DNA of 49,117 nt from Vreelandella rituensis (GCF_003336665.1 NZ_QPIJ01000035.1:1-49117), one strand, 5' to 3'; shown: positions 17,032-26,561, numbered from the stretch's first letter. Program-made: numbers and translations. Notes: a model not told the origin generated them from the letters alone.

Positions 17032-18453
17032 TTACAGGTCTCGCATCAACAGCGCAAATTCAATACGTTCAGCGGCAATCGGCTCGCCCGGTACGGGAAT
17101 GCCTACCACATGGCCGGAACCCGGCGCCGCGCTTACCGATTCACCGCGCTTGTTCTCGATATGCTCGAGAGCAAAGCGGCGATTGCCTCCAGGCAGCATC
17201 AGTTCCATGCCATCGCCCACTTCAAAGCGGTTCTTGACATTGATTTCCAGCATCCCCCGGTCAGGATCATAGCTCAACACTTCGCCCACGAACTGCTGAT
17301 GAACGCCCACGGAATTGCCTTGCTCGTAGTTCTGATATTGGTCATGAACATGGCGGCGATAGAAGCCTTCCGTATAACCTCGGTTGGCCAGGTTATCCAG
17401 CTCGTCCATCAGGCGCATATCAAACGGCCGACCGGCTACGGCGTCATCAATGGCTCGGCGATAAACCTGAGCGGTGCGCGCCACATAATAAGCCGACTTG
17501 GTGCGCCCTTCGATCTTGAGTGAGGTCACACCCATCTCCGTCAATTGCGGCACATGCTGTACGGCACGCAAATCCTTGGAGTTCATGATGTAAGTGCCGT
17601 GCTCATCCTCATGCACCGGCATCAATTCGCCCGGGCGGGTGCGATCCTCGATGAGTGCCGAAAGTTCATCCTGCCCTTCCACACCGCCTGCTGTGGCGGT
17701 GCTTTCCGACGTCGGCATTTCCGCACTGCCGCCGCCCGAGGCAATCAGACCGCCTTGTTCCGGCGTCCAGATGCCACTGGCGGCATGCGCCCGAGCAGAA
17801 TTTGCCGGCACCAGATCACCGGTTTCATCAGTGGCTGCGGCTACAGTGTTGTATTTCCAGCGACACGCATTGGTACAGGTGCCCTGATTGGGATCACGAT
17901 GATTGAAGTAACCAGAGAGCAGGCAGCGACCCGAATAGGCAATGCAGAGCGCACCGTGGACGAAGGTTTCAATCTCAAGGTCGGGACATTCGGCACGAAT
18001 CTCGCCAATCTCTTCAAGCGAGAGCTCCCTGGAAAGGATGATTCGGCTGATGCCCTGCTTCTGCCAAAACTTGGCCGCCGCGTAGTTGACCACATTGGAT
18101 TGCACCGAAAGGTGAATCTCCTGGTCAGGCCAACGCTCGCGAACCATCATGATCAAGCCGGGGTCTGACATGATCAGTGCATCGGGGCCGGCTTCGATCA
18201 CCGCTTCCATGTCGCGCAGGTAGGTCTTCAACTTGCTATTGTGCGGGGCGATGTTGGATGCCACATAAAACTTCTTGCCCCGCTCATGGGCATAGGCAAT
18301 GCCCTTGTGCAGGTTGCCGATCTTGAAATCATTGTTGCGTACGCGTAGCGAATAGCGTGGCTGACCGGCATAAACCGCGTCGGCACCATAAGCGAAAGCG
18401 TAGCGCATGTTCTTGAAAGTGCCGGCGGGTGACAGCAATTCAGGCGCATTCAT
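17032..18453 (-). CDS. trhP: TrhP (YegQ), peptidase-U32-family tRNA U34 hydroxylation protein
   Basis: The 473-residue product belongs to the U32/YegQ family (ELLSPAGTFKNMRYAFAYGADAVYAGQPRYSLRVRN at the start; HGALCIAYSGRCLLSGYFNHRDPNQGTCTNACRWKYN with the conserved cysteines; EDEHGTYIMNSKDLRA). TrhP uses prephenate to form 5-hydroxyuridine at wobble position 34, the precursor of cmo5U/mcmo5U. Compared with E. coli YegQ the segment between NACRW and EDEHG (about residues 205-290) is longer and low-complexity (Ala/Gly/Ser/Glu). The start is ATG at 18453; the TTG one codon upstream is less likely. It is divergent from queC. Confidence 0.92.
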   Translation of the reverse strand: MNAPELLSPAGTFKNMRYAFAYGADAVYAGQPRYSLRVRNNDFKIGNLHKGIAYAHERGKKFYVASNIAPHNSKLKTYLRDMEAVIEAGPDALIMSDPGLIMMVRERWPDQEIHLSVQSNVVNYAAAKFWQKQGISRIILSRELSLEEIGEIRAECPDLEIETFVHGALCIAYSGRCLLSGYFNHRDPNQGTCTNACRWKYNTVAAATDETGDLVPANSARAHAASGIWTPEQGGLIASGGGSAEMPTSESTATAGGVEGQDELSALIEDRTRPGELMPVHEDEHGTYIMNSKDLRAVQHVPQLTEMGVTSLKIEGRTKSAYYVARTAQVYRRAIDDAVAGRPFDMRLMDELDNLANRGYTEGFYRRHVHDQYQNYEQGNSVGVHQQFVGEVLSYDPDRGMLEINVKNRFEVGDGMELMLPGGNRRFALEHIENKRGESVSAAPGSGHVVGIPVPGEPIAAERIEFALLMRDL

Positions 18454-18659
18454 CAAGGTTCACCACTAAAGGGAAGCGGCGCGCTCGGCAAAGTAATACC
18501 CGAGCCACGCGGTAGGAAATATCAGAGGAGGTGAAGTCTACCAACTGCCACTGATTCTGGCCAGATATCCGCCCATTGCGTACACTAGCCGCCGTTCCGG
18601 ACCGGACCCCGGATAACCGCTCAGGCGGTGCGAAAAATTCTCCGACATAGAGCCCTGAC

Positions 18660-19367
18660 ATGACCCAATCCAATGCGCCTTCCAGCGTCGTGATTTATTC
18701 CGGCGGCATGGACTCCTTTACCGTCTTGCACCGCGCTCTTCATGAGAGTCGCCAGGTGCATGCCCTTTCCTTTGATTACGGCCAGCGCCACGCCTGTGAA
18801 CTTGAAGTCGCCGCCCGAGTTTGCCGTAAACTCAAGGTGCCTCACCAGGTAGTGGATATCCGTGCGATACATGGTTTGATCGACAATTCCGCCTTGACCG
18901 ATTCAGACCGCAAGCTGCCCACCGGCGACTACCAAGAGGAAAACCTCAGTGCGACGGTGGTGCCCAACCGCAACATGATCTTGCTATCGCTGGCGATTGC
19001 CAAGGCAGTGAATATCGGCGCCACCCGCGTCGATTATGGCGCCCATGGCGGCGACCATGTGCTCTATCCGGATTGTCGCCCCGACTTCGTGGAAAAAATG
19101 AATGCCGTGGCGGCAATCGCCAATTTCCAGGAAGTGGAAATACATACGCCTTATCTGCATGCGAGCAAAGCCGATATTCTCGCTGACGGCCTGCGCATGG
19201 GCCTTGATTATAGCGACACCTGGACGTGCTACCTAGGCGAGCGACTTGCCTGTGGCCATTGCGGCAGCTGCCGTGAGCGGCTAGCTGCCTTTGCCGCCAA
19301 CGGCGTGACCGACCCCTTGGCATATGCTGACTTACGGCACTCGAGCCTCGCCCCGGGAGGTGCCTGA
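18660..19367 (+). CDS. queC: QueC, 7-cyano-7-deazaguanine synthase
   Basis: The 235-residue product has the PP-loop ATP-binding motif SGGMDS (14-19), [17 protein letters not shown] and the C-terminal zinc cysteines ([22 protein letters not shown]). QueC converts 7-carboxy-7-deazaguanine to preQ0 using ATP and ammonia, the last common step before preQ1 in queuosine synthesis. It is the first gene of an operon whose cistrons overlap by 1-4 bases (queC-queE-queD-ykgJ), implying translational coupling. The GTP cyclohydrolase step (folE) and later steps are not in the window. Confidence 0.96.
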   Translation: MTQSNAPSSVVIYSGGMDSFTVLHRALHESRQVHALSFDYGQRHACELEVAARVCRKLKVPHQVVDIRAIHGLIDNSALTDSDRKLPTGDYQEENLSATVVPNRNMILLSLAIAKAVNIGATRVDYGAHGGDHVLYPDCRPDFVEKMNAVAAIANFQEVEIHTPYLHASKADILADGLRMGLDYSDTWTCYLGERLACGHCGSCRERLAAFAANGVTDPLAYADLRHSSLAPGGA

Positions 19368-20011
19368 TGTATCACATCAAGGAAGCCTTCTATACCTTAC
19401 AGGGCGAAGGTGGCCAAGCCGGGCGCGCCAGCGTGTTCTGTCGCTTTAGCGGTTGCAATCTCTGGTCGGGACGCGAACAGGATCGCGCCACGGCGGCCTG
19501 CCGCTTTTGTGACACCGACTTTATCGGCACAGATGGTCAGAATGGCGGACGCTTTACCCAGGCAGCAGCACTGGCGGAACATCTGCATGCTTTGTGGCCA
19601 AAACAGGATGGCTACGCCATCCCTTATGTGGTCTTCACCGGCGGTGAGCCGCTGCTGCAACTTGACCCTGCCTTGATCAATGCCATGCGGGCGCAAGGGT
19701 CCGAGGTGGCCGTGGAAACCAACGGCACTCTGCCCGTGCCAGCGGGCATCGACTGGCTGTGTGTCAGCCCCAAGGGCAACAATGCCTTGACGGTAACCTC
19801 TGGCGATGAGCTCAAGCTGGTTTACCCGCAGCCCGACGCCCCACCCGAGCGTTTTGCCGCTTTCAATTTCAGGCATTTCTTTCTTCAGCCGATGGATACC
19901 GGCCCGTTGGGCGAGCCCGGCAATTGCATGGCCGACACCGTGGCTTATTGTTTGGCGCACCCCCAGTGGCGGCTTTCGCTGCAGACCCACAAGATTGCGG
20001 GAATTGACTGA
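19367..20011 (+). CDS. queE: QueE, 7-carboxy-7-deazaguanine synthase (radical SAM)
   Basis: The 214-residue radical-SAM protein has an unusual cluster motif, C30-x14-C45-x2-C48 (CNLWSG...CRFC), the form found in one QueE subgroup rather than the classical CxxxCxxC. It converts 6-carboxytetrahydropterin to 7-carboxy-7-deazaguanine with SAM and a 4Fe-4S cluster. FYTLQGEGGQAGRASVF and VVFTGGEPLLQLD are QueE-typical. Its ATG overlaps the last base of the queC stop (TGATG) and its stop overlaps queD in the same way. Confidence 0.95.
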   Translation: MYHIKEAFYTLQGEGGQAGRASVFCRFSGCNLWSGREQDRATAACRFCDTDFIGTDGQNGGRFTQAAALAEHLHALWPKQDGYAIPYVVFTGGEPLLQLDPALINAMRAQGSEVAVETNGTLPVPAGIDWLCVSPKGNNALTVTSGDELKLVYPQPDAPPERFAAFNFRHFFLQPMDTGPLGEPGNCMADTVAYCLAHPQWRLSLQTHKIAGID

Positions 20012-20847
20012 TGACATTATTCGTTAACCGCCTGACCCATATCGATGCTTCCCTATGGTGTCCGCAGCGCGGTCTGACCGGCGTCAGCTGGCAAGTGGAT
20101 GTCGAACTGGACGGTGACTTGGGCGAAGACGGCATGCTATTCGACTTTGGCGAAGTGAAGCCTTGGCTCAAGCGTTACCTTGATGCAGGCGTCGACCACA
20201 CGCTACTGGTACCCACCCAAGCATCCGGCGTGACGTTTGAGTCATCCGAACAAGACGTTTATTTGCGCGCCACCGCACCCTACGATTTCGAGATGCGCGC
20301 GCCGCCTGAAGCAGTGACCGCTTTTCCTTGGTCGACAATCACTCCAAAACGCCTTGCCGAGCATCTTTCACTAGAACTGATGCGCTCCCCTCCGGCCCGC
20401 GTCAACGCTATTCGTCTGGCGTTGCACGAAGAAGTGATAGAGGGGCCGGCCTATGGCTACAGTCATGGGCTCAAGCGCCATGCCGGCAACTGTCAACGCA
20501 TTGCGCATGGACACCGTTCGCGCCTGCATATCTGGCAGAACGGCGTACGTGCCCCCCTGCTCGAGAGCGAGTGGGCCGCCTGGCTGGCGGATCGTTATCT
20601 AGTGGATAGTGCCGATATTATCGATGAAGAAAATCCCGATCAGTTAGCTAGCCGCTACCATGCGCAACAGGGAGAGTTTTTCATTCGCCTTCCCCGTCAA
20701 CGCAGTGCAGTGCTTGCGGCTCCCACCACCGTAGAGAATATCGCGGCTTGGCTCGCGCGCCTTATTGCCGAACGAACCGGCCAATTAACGCGAGTTCAGG
20801 CCTTCGAAGGAATCGACAAGGGGGCCATTGCCGAGGTAAAGCCATGA
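20011..20847 (+). CDS. queD: QueD-type 6-carboxytetrahydropterin synthase, double-domain form
   Basis: At 278 residues it is over twice the usual QueD (about 120). It looks like two tandem T-fold units with complementary motifs. The N-terminal unit keeps H10, C17, DFGEVK (45-50) and VDHTLLVP (61-68) but has RGLTG where the zinc HGH should be. The C-terminal unit has HAGN-C161-RIA-HGH (166-168), PTTVENIA (238-245) and E266 but lacks a DF..LK/LDH block. The reaction is 7,8-dihydroneopterin triphosphate to 6-carboxytetrahydropterin. Position between queE and ykgJ supports the pathway; the split active site is inference. Confidence 0.88.
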   Translation: MTLFVNRLTHIDASLWCPQRGLTGVSWQVDVELDGDLGEDGMLFDFGEVKPWLKRYLDAGVDHTLLVPTQASGVTFESSEQDVYLRATAPYDFEMRAPPEAVTAFPWSTITPKRLAEHLSLELMRSPPARVNAIRLALHEEVIEGPAYGYSHGLKRHAGNCQRIAHGHRSRLHIWQNGVRAPLLESEWAAWLADRYLVDSADIIDEENPDQLASRYHAQQGEFFIRLPRQRSAVLAAPTTVENIAAWLARLIAERTGQLTRVQAFEGIDKGAIAEVKP

Positions 20848-21128
20848 GCCAAGCTGACGCTGAAAGCCAGCAAGTCTCGACTGGTTGTCGCCCGGGATGC
20901 GGCGCCTGCTGCATCGCGCCTTCCATTTCATCGTCTATTCCAGGCATGCCGGAAGGCAAGCCCGCGGGTATGCGTTGCGTACAACTCGATGAGCACAATC
21001 TTTGCCGGTTGTTCGGCGACCCACGGCGCCCGGCCGTCTGCGAGCAGTTCAGCTACGACCCTGCGCTGTGCGGCAACCATCGTGAAGAGGCGCTCAGCGC
21101 CATCATTGAACTCGAGCAACTCACTTGA
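20844..21128 (+). CDS. YkgJ family cysteine-cluster protein
   Basis: This 94-residue protein has the YkgJ/UPF0153 metal-cluster motif CRPGCGACC near the start and further cysteines (RCVQL, LCRLFG, VCEQF, LCGNH) that could bind zinc or an Fe-S cluster. The biochemical function is unknown. Its ATG overlaps the queD stop by 4 bases (ATGA), so it belongs to the queuosine operon in this genome, though the family is not known as a Que enzyme. Confidence 0.87.
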   Translation: MSQADAESQQVSTGCRPGCGACCIAPSISSSIPGMPEGKPAGMRCVQLDEHNLCRLFGDPRRPAVCEQFSYDPALCGNHREEALSAIIELEQLT

Positions 21129-21134
21129 GCGAGG

Positions 21135-21155
21135 GCCGGCCCAACGGCGGCCGGC
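21135..21155. terminator. Possible terminator hairpin between ykgJ and the BTAD regulator
   Basis: GCCGGCC (21135-21141) and GGCCGGC (21149-21155) form a perfect 7-bp GC stem with a 7-nt loop between two converging genes. There is no proper T-run on either strand, so it may only slow polymerase or act with Rho. Confidence 0.4.
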
Positions 21156-21159
21156 TTCA

Positions 21160-24100
21160 TCAGGTTTCCAGGCTTTCTTTAGGCGACAAACGCCGATCCA
21201 GCAAACTGACCCAGCGCACCAGCACCGGGGCATCGCTATGATTGACCTTGCTTAGCACCTGTCGGAACGTTTCTCTCGCCTGGGCGTCTTCCGGGTCGAC
21301 GTGAGTCAACCATAGCTCGAGCGCGGCAAGCTCTTGATGACGATTGCCATGCTCTCGAGCCTGGTTCAAGGCCATTTCCACCAACGCCCTTACATCGTGA
21401 ACAGAGTGTCCCAGCAAGTGCCTGACACGGGCTAGCTGGATGGCCAGCTCTGGCAGGAACAGCGTAGTTCGCTCCTGGGCAATCACCAGACATTGATCCA
21501 GATAGTCTTCGGCGGTGGTCAACTCTCCCAACGCAATACAGGCATCGGCATACCACCATACCGGACGCTGGAAGCGATCCCGGCCATTGAGCTCAGCCAT
21601 TTGGTCCAGGCTCTGCGATACATGCGCAAGCCCGCCGGTATCACCCGACAACGCACGCTGCCAGCCAAGCACACTCTGCGCGGAAATCTGCCATAGCTGT
21701 AAATCCGGCGTCCCCGTCATTGCCGCGGCACGTTCAGCTTGGCGTGCGGCCAAATGCACATGGCCTAACTGGCGGTACAGGGAGGCCGCGAACATCAGCG
21801 CCATGGCCAAGGTGCCCGGATGACCGATCTTTTCCGCCAGGCGCAGCGCTGAAGCGACATGGCGTTCCGCACGCTGGTAGTCACCGCGCAGGCAAAGCGT
21901 CCACCCCTGAAAGCAAGCCGCCGTCACCTGAGGATGATCGGAGAACGGTAGCCACTCGATCATCATGGGCGAGTTAAGCGGGTCGATCTCATCCAGGTGG
22001 TCATGGGCCTGCCGCACACTTCCCGCCCAATATTCGCAGTGCGCCCGGGCATAATCCGCCAGGCGCTTGTAGCGGGGGTCTTCCAGGCGAGCGGCAATAT
22101 CGGCCAGGGTGGACGCCAGGGAAAACGCATCGGCATGGGCATAGCGTTGGCTACGCCCCACCCACAACCCCCACTTGACCAGGAAAATCTGCTCCAGGTC
22201 TTCCGACTCTTCCAGCGACTCATTTCTGGATTGATGAAGCAGGTCACGCGCCAAAACGAAACTTTCGTGGGCGGTAGGCGACCCATGACCCTCCAGGGCA
22301 AACGCCGCCTGGCCACGCACGGTCAACAAGCTGACCTGACGCTCCGCCTGACCTTCTACATGACGCAGACTGGCCAGGCCGGCGTCGGCCATGCGCAACG
22401 CGGTACGATTGGCACTGACCTTGAGCGCTTCACGTGCCGCCAGTTCGAAATATCGCGCGCCCCGGGCGTAATGTCCGCTGCGCCTCAGATGGGTGGCGAA
22501 GTCGCCCGGATGACGGCTAATCCACATCGGGAAACGTTCCTCGATGAGGCTTACCACTTGCTGGTGAAGCTTGACGCGCACATCTCGCGGACAGGACAGA
22601 TAAGCCGCTTCCTGCAGTAGCTGATGGCTGAATTGATATTCATGTTCAGCGCTTTCATTCTCGACCGGTTCGATAATTTCCAGGGTCCGCATATGCTCCA
22701 GCGCCCGGTTCAAGCGTGGCATTTCCCAGTTGCTGCATTCTTTCAAAAAATCGAGGCGAAAGCGCTTGCCCAGCACCGCTGCGATATGGGCCACCTCTCG
22801 ATCGCCGTCGAGCTGGTCGATACGGCTCGCCAGAAGCCCGAGCAACCCTTTGGGTAGCTCATCGAACTTAACGCTACGCCCTTCGCGGCGGTCCATGTCC
22901 AAGCGGCGACAGATTTCCTGCATATAAAGCGGTACGCCATCGCAGCGCTCGATGATCTGATTGCGCAAACGCGGGCTGAGATGAATGCTGTAACGTCGCG
23001 CCAGCTGGGACAATAACCGCGAAGATTGCAGGGTATCCAGTTTGCCCAAGCAGACTTGCTGGTCCCAGTGCAGCTTGACCGGTAGCGGTTCACGTCCGTG
23101 ATGGCTCGCCACCAGCATGAAGGCGGTATTGATCGGTAAGCGTGCCTGAAGACCTGCCAGTACCTTGAACGAGGATTCATCCAACCACTGCAGGTCGTCA
23201 ATCATCAATACCAGGGTATGCATCTCGGCGCGATGCTCGATCAAGCGATGCAACAATGCCACCACCAACTCAACGGCCTCGCCGTTCTGGGCTAACTGGG
23301 ATACTTCCTGGACTTCACGCACTCCCAAGGCTTCTTCCAGCAACTGCTGGCGAGCCTCATCCAGGTCCGGCATCGCAAGCTGCGTTTGTAATGCCTTTAC
23401 TTCATCAGTTGCAGGCTTGGCGGACAGATGCCAGCGCAGCAGAGTGCGGGCCACGCCATAAGGCTCGAGCACCGACAGACGAGTGGTCGGCTGCCAGCAA
23501 ATCGCTGCTTCGCGGCTTATTTCAAGCTGTCGAAACCCCACCATCAGCGCTGACTTTCCCATTCCCGACGCACCGCGTACCAGCACACTCTGGCGCAGGC
23601 CGATGCCGGCCCGCGCCAGGGCGTCACGCAAGGTGCGTAAAGCGGTTTCGCGCCCCACCAGGCTGGGTGGCAAGGCGTCTGGGCCGCCTTCATTCTGCCC
23701 CAGCACCAGGGCTCGCAGACGGATACGGCCATCGCTTGCCACCAGGCGTGACACCAGGCGCGGCTGTAGATCCAGGGCCGGAGGCATGTGCTGGCTAGCT
23801 TCTTGAGAAATGACCAGTTCACTGCCTTCAGCGGCACTCATCAATTCCAGCGTGACTTGGGTCACCTGGCCTAAAGGATCGGCCAACTGCCGCTCCGGCA
23901 GATACACGACCCGACCGCTGTGAAGCCCAGCCGCCAGTTCGAAATGCGGTGGCTCGCCACTGCCCGTCCAGTGCCGCTCACATTCGTGGTCAAGGGCCTG
24001 GCGACAATGCTCATAAAGCGCTACCAGTTCCGCCAGCTGATGCGCGGGACCGTGGGTTCCGAAACAGGCCAGGCCCAACCCACCGGTGGCTCCCGGCAGC

Positions 24101-25059
24101 CAGAAACCACCTAGATGATGACATTGCTGCTCCAACCAGCGCAGCAACTCCAGCTGCAGCGCGAGACAACTACGCGTCGCCCCCCGCTCATGCCATTCGC
24201 CTTTCAAATGCAGGCGAATGGCCATCACCGATAATTGGCGCAGCTCGATTTCATCTTCACGTAAAGGTTTGCTGTCGGCTGCCAGGGCACGGGAAAAGGC
24301 TCCTTGAGGGCTCATGGCGCGGTGGTCGTGATTGCCATCGGACCAATAATTGGCTAACTGCAGAAAACTAGGCTCCGGCTGCTGACCGGAAAGTGCCAAT
24401 AGCTGAAGGTAACTGTTGTACTGTTCGTGAGCAGCTGCCATCTGACCCTGGTCAGCCAATTGCCGTACCAGACGCTCATGAAATGGGCCGTAGCCTGAAA
24501 AACGACTGACCAGCTTTTCCAGCAACTCGCCAGGCACATCGGCATGCGCTTCCAGGACCTGCTCGGCGAAACGAATCACGCGTTGGCGCCATTCATTGCG
24601 CATCTGCACCAACCAACGCTGAAACTCAGCACAATTGGTCAACTGCAGCTCTTCGATCAGATCACCTTGATAACAACTGAGCAGGGAATGCAACGTATCG
24701 ATGTCACGCGGGCCTTCCAATAGCGTTTGCAACTGATGCAAGTCGACATGCCACCCCGAAGGCAGCTGGAAGGCAATTGTCTGACGAGAAACACTCAACA
24801 CTTGCTCAGCGTTTTCTCCCAACGACTGACGCAGGCAATGCAACGCATGGCGTAAATTGGTACGCCCGGAGGAAAGCCCTTGGTCGGGCCACAAAAGCTC
24901 TGCCAGGGCCGCACGATTGACCGGTTGCCGATGCAGCAACAGATAAACCAGCAGTGCCTTGACTTTGTCGTAACTGAAATGCGTCAGCACATCATCGCCC
25001 TGGGTCAGCGAAAAATGGCCGAAGAGAATCAGCTGATCAGACTCACTAGCGTCGCGCAT
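21160..25059 (-). CDS. Very large SARP/BTAD-type regulator with cyclase-like, AAA ATPase and TPR regions
   Basis: At 1299 residues this resembles the big ATP-dependent activators. Order: winged-helix OmpR/SARP-type DNA-binding domain (about 10-105), BTAD helical repeat domain (about 110-235), a degenerate class III nucleotidyl-cyclase-like domain (about 275-455; ELAAGLHSGRVVYL is the tell-tale segment), an AAA/STAND ATPase with Walker A GASGMGKS (496-503) and Walker B LVLMIDD (616-622), and a long helical TPR-like C-terminal half. The target genes and signal are unknown. It starts 32 bases after miaE on the same strand, so the two are probably co-transcribed. Confidence 0.85.
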   Translation of the reverse strand: MRDASESDQLILFGHFSLTQGDDVLTHFSYDKVKALLVYLLLHRQPVNRAALAELLWPDQGLSSGRTNLRHALHCLRQSLGENAEQVLSVSRQTIAFQLPSGWHVDLHQLQTLLEGPRDIDTLHSLLSCYQGDLIEELQLTNCAEFQRWLVQMRNEWRQRVIRFAEQVLEAHADVPGELLEKLVSRFSGYGPFHERLVRQLADQGQMAAAHEQYNSYLQLLALSGQQPEPSFLQLANYWSDGNHDHRAMSPQGAFSRALAADSKPLREDEIELRQLSVMAIRLHLKGEWHERGATRSCLALQLELLRWLEQQCHHLGGFWLPGATGGLGLACFGTHGPAHQLAELVALYEHCRQALDHECERHWTGSGEPPHFELAAGLHSGRVVYLPERQLADPLGQVTQVTLELMSAAEGSELVISQEASQHMPPALDLQPRLVSRLVASDGRIRLRALVLGQNEGGPDALPPSLVGRETALRTLRDALARAGIGLRQSVLVRGASGMGKSALMVGFRQLEISREAAICWQPTTRLSVLEPYGVARTLLRWHLSAKPATDEVKALQTQLAMPDLDEARQQLLEEALGVREVQEVSQLAQNGEAVELVVALLHRLIEHRAEMHTLVLMIDDLQWLDESSFKVLAGLQARLPINTAFMLVASHHGREPLPVKLHWDQQVCLGKLDTLQSSRLLSQLARRYSIHLSPRLRNQIIERCDGVPLYMQEICRRLDMDRREGRSVKFDELPKGLLGLLASRIDQLDGDREVAHIAAVLGKRFRLDFLKECSNWEMPRLNRALEHMRTLEIIEPVENESAEHEYQFSHQLLQEAAYLSCPRDVRVKLHQQVVSLIEERFPMWISRHPGDFATHLRRSGHYARGARYFELAAREALKVSANRTALRMADAGLASLRHVEGQAERQVSLLTVRGQAAFALEGHGSPTAHESFVLARDLLHQSRNESLEESEDLEQIFLVKWGLWVGRSQRYAHADAFSLASTLADIAARLEDPRYKRLADYARAHCEYWAGSVRQAHDHLDEIDPLNSPMMIEWLPFSDHPQVTAACFQGWTLCLRGDYQRAERHVASALRLAEKIGHPGTLAMALMFAASLYRQLGHVHLAARQAERAAAMTGTPDLQLWQISAQSVLGWQRALSGDTGGLAHVSQSLDQMAELNGRDRFQRPVWWYADACIALGELTTAEDYLDQCLVIAQERTTLFLPELAIQLARVRHLLGHSVHDVRALVEMALNQAREHGNRHQELAALELWLTHVDPEDAQARETFRQVLSKVNHSDAPVLVRWVSLLDRRLSPKESLET

Positions 25060-25091
25060 GATACATATCCTGCCTGACGTAAGCGGTGGCC

Positions 25092-25811
25092 TCAGGCGGG
25101 CACGCCGCTATGGAAACGAAATGCCGTGTCCGGCGTCGTAATCAGTTCGGCTTCACAATTAACCAGAAATGCGATGCGTTCCTCGATCGGCTCACGGGAC
25201 TGCTCGCGCGCCAACATTAGATAGTCCTCGAAATGGCGACCTTCCGACTTAACCAGAGTTCGGTAGAATTTGGCAAGCTCCTCGTCAAGATAGGGAATCA
25301 GACAGGCGAACCGCTCGCAACTTCGCGCCTCGATCAAGGCACCGATAATCAGAATGTCGACCAAGCGTTCAGGGTCATGAGTACGCACATGCGAGCGTAA
25401 TTCCCCGGCATAACGTGAAGCTGACAAGTTTCGATAGGTAATCCCTCTGGCACGCATCAATGCCACGACCTGCTCGAAATGCAGCAACTCTTCCCGGGCC
25501 AGTTGAGACATCTTGCTCAACAGGAGCGGCTGATCCACGTAACGATAGAGAAGGTTCATGGCCGTCGAAGCCGCCTTTTTCTCACATTGGGCATGGTCGA
25601 TCAGCAAGATAGCTGGGTTTTCCATGGCCCATTCAAGCCAAGCAGGCGGCGTGGGGCAAGCCAGAAAATCCAGCAGGGTATCCGGTAACAGCTCCTTTGC
25701 ACTTACGCTGTGCTCAGCCGGCGTCAAAGGGGATGCTTTGCGCTTCAAAGTGCTCGCTTCATCTGTCAAAGGGGCCACTTCGCTTTTCAAGAAAGGGTCT
25801 TGTAAGGGCAT
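25092..25811 (-). CDS. miaE: MiaE, tRNA 2-methylthio-N6-isopentenyladenosine-37 hydroxylase
   Basis: This 239-residue non-heme diiron monooxygenase has the MiaE core: LIDHAQCEKKAASTAMNLLYRY, REELLHFEQV (ExxH), EARSCERF and EGRHFEDY (ExxH), the carboxylate and histidine ligands of a ferritin-like fold. It uses O2 to hydroxylate ms2i6A37 in tRNAs reading U-starting codons, giving ms2io6A. An N-terminal tail of about 40 residues precedes the conserved domain and is polar. The big BTAD regulator lies directly downstream. Together with trhP and queCED this makes a local cluster of anticodon-loop modification genes. Confidence 0.93.
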   Translation of the reverse strand: MPLQDPFLKSEVAPLTDEASTLKRKASPLTPAEHSVSAKELLPDTLLDFLACPTPPAWLEWAMENPAILLIDHAQCEKKAASTAMNLLYRYVDQPLLLSKMSQLAREELLHFEQVVALMRARGITYRNLSASRYAGELRSHVRTHDPERLVDILIIGALIEARSCERFACLIPYLDEELAKFYRTLVKSEGRHFEDYLMLAREQSREPIEERIAFLVNCEAELITTPDTAFRFHSGVPA

Positions 25812-25912
25812 GAAATCTCATCAAGGCGGTCGATAATATTGTACGATATTTAACTAAAGTTATTCGCAGTAAATAGGCTGGGCTAAGCAAAACCTTGTTC
25901 AACAGGGCTATC

Positions 25913-26347
25913 TCAGCAAGGGCTATCCGAGCGGCGCTCTACCGCCATGAGCAAAGCCTGATTGAGTAAAGCATATAATGCTTTGACGTCCTGGTCAGCC
26001 ATTGTTGACAGAGACGCCACACCATAGCGGTCAAGTTGCTGGATGCGCCCTCTTCCCACTCTTAACAGTTCAATGGCACGCGACAAAGGTGGCTGTTCCG
26101 GCCGGTAGCGGATGCCATGACGAAGCAGCTGTCGCTCCAGAAGCGCCGCGTCGAAAACATGCATGAAACGCTTTGCCACCTGCTCGCGCAACTGATCGAC
26201 TGACTGCATGCAAGCTTCGCGTTGCGCATCATCCATCGCTGGCCAGAGTGTGATTTCCATATGGCTGCGCTGACAACCACGGCAATACTCATCGCCAAGT
26301 GTCGTGGAACACACCCCCACGCAGGGCGAGCGCACCCTTCCCGTCAT
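25913..26347 (-). CDS. DUF1289 family protein
   Basis: The product (about 144 residues from the ATG at 26347) has the DUF1289 cysteine motif near its start (SPCVGVCSTTLGDEYCRGCQRSHMEI), four cysteines that could bind a metal, followed by a longer helical part (about 60-140) not present in the shortest members. Function is unknown. A GTG at 26410 would add 21 residues before the motif; I prefer the ATG, which has AAGAGG nearby though at short spacing. It is transcribed away from acnB. Confidence 0.8.
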   Translation of the reverse strand: MTGRVRSPCVGVCSTTLGDEYCRGCQRSHMEITLWPAMDDAQREACMQSVDQLREQVAKRFMHVFDAALLERQLLRHGIRYRPEQPPLSRAIELLRVGRGRIQQLDRYGVASLSTMADQDVKALYALLNQALLMAVERRSDSPC

Positions 26348-26442
26348 AAACCTCTTCCCCTGTTCGCTTTCTGCTGACTTCTGGATGCTTCCAGAATTCC
26401 CCACATCCACCCAAAGTACAAGGGGGTTAGCCGCTCATCAGC

Positions 26443-26471
26443 TTAACATTGTCGACAGTTTCCCGTAGAAT
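26443..26471 (+). promoter_or_regulatory. Predicted acnB promoter
   Basis: TTAACA (26443-26448) and TAGAAT (26466-26471) are separated by exactly 17 bases and each matches the sigma-70 consensus at five of six positions. This is the best promoter-like pair I see upstream of acnB. Confidence 0.5.
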
Positions 26472-26561
26472 CGCCGCATCTAGAGACAGGCTGTTGTCAA
26501 GCCACTGACGCCAAGTTTGCGCTCGAAAGAGTCATTCAATACCGATGCAGGATGTTTCTCC

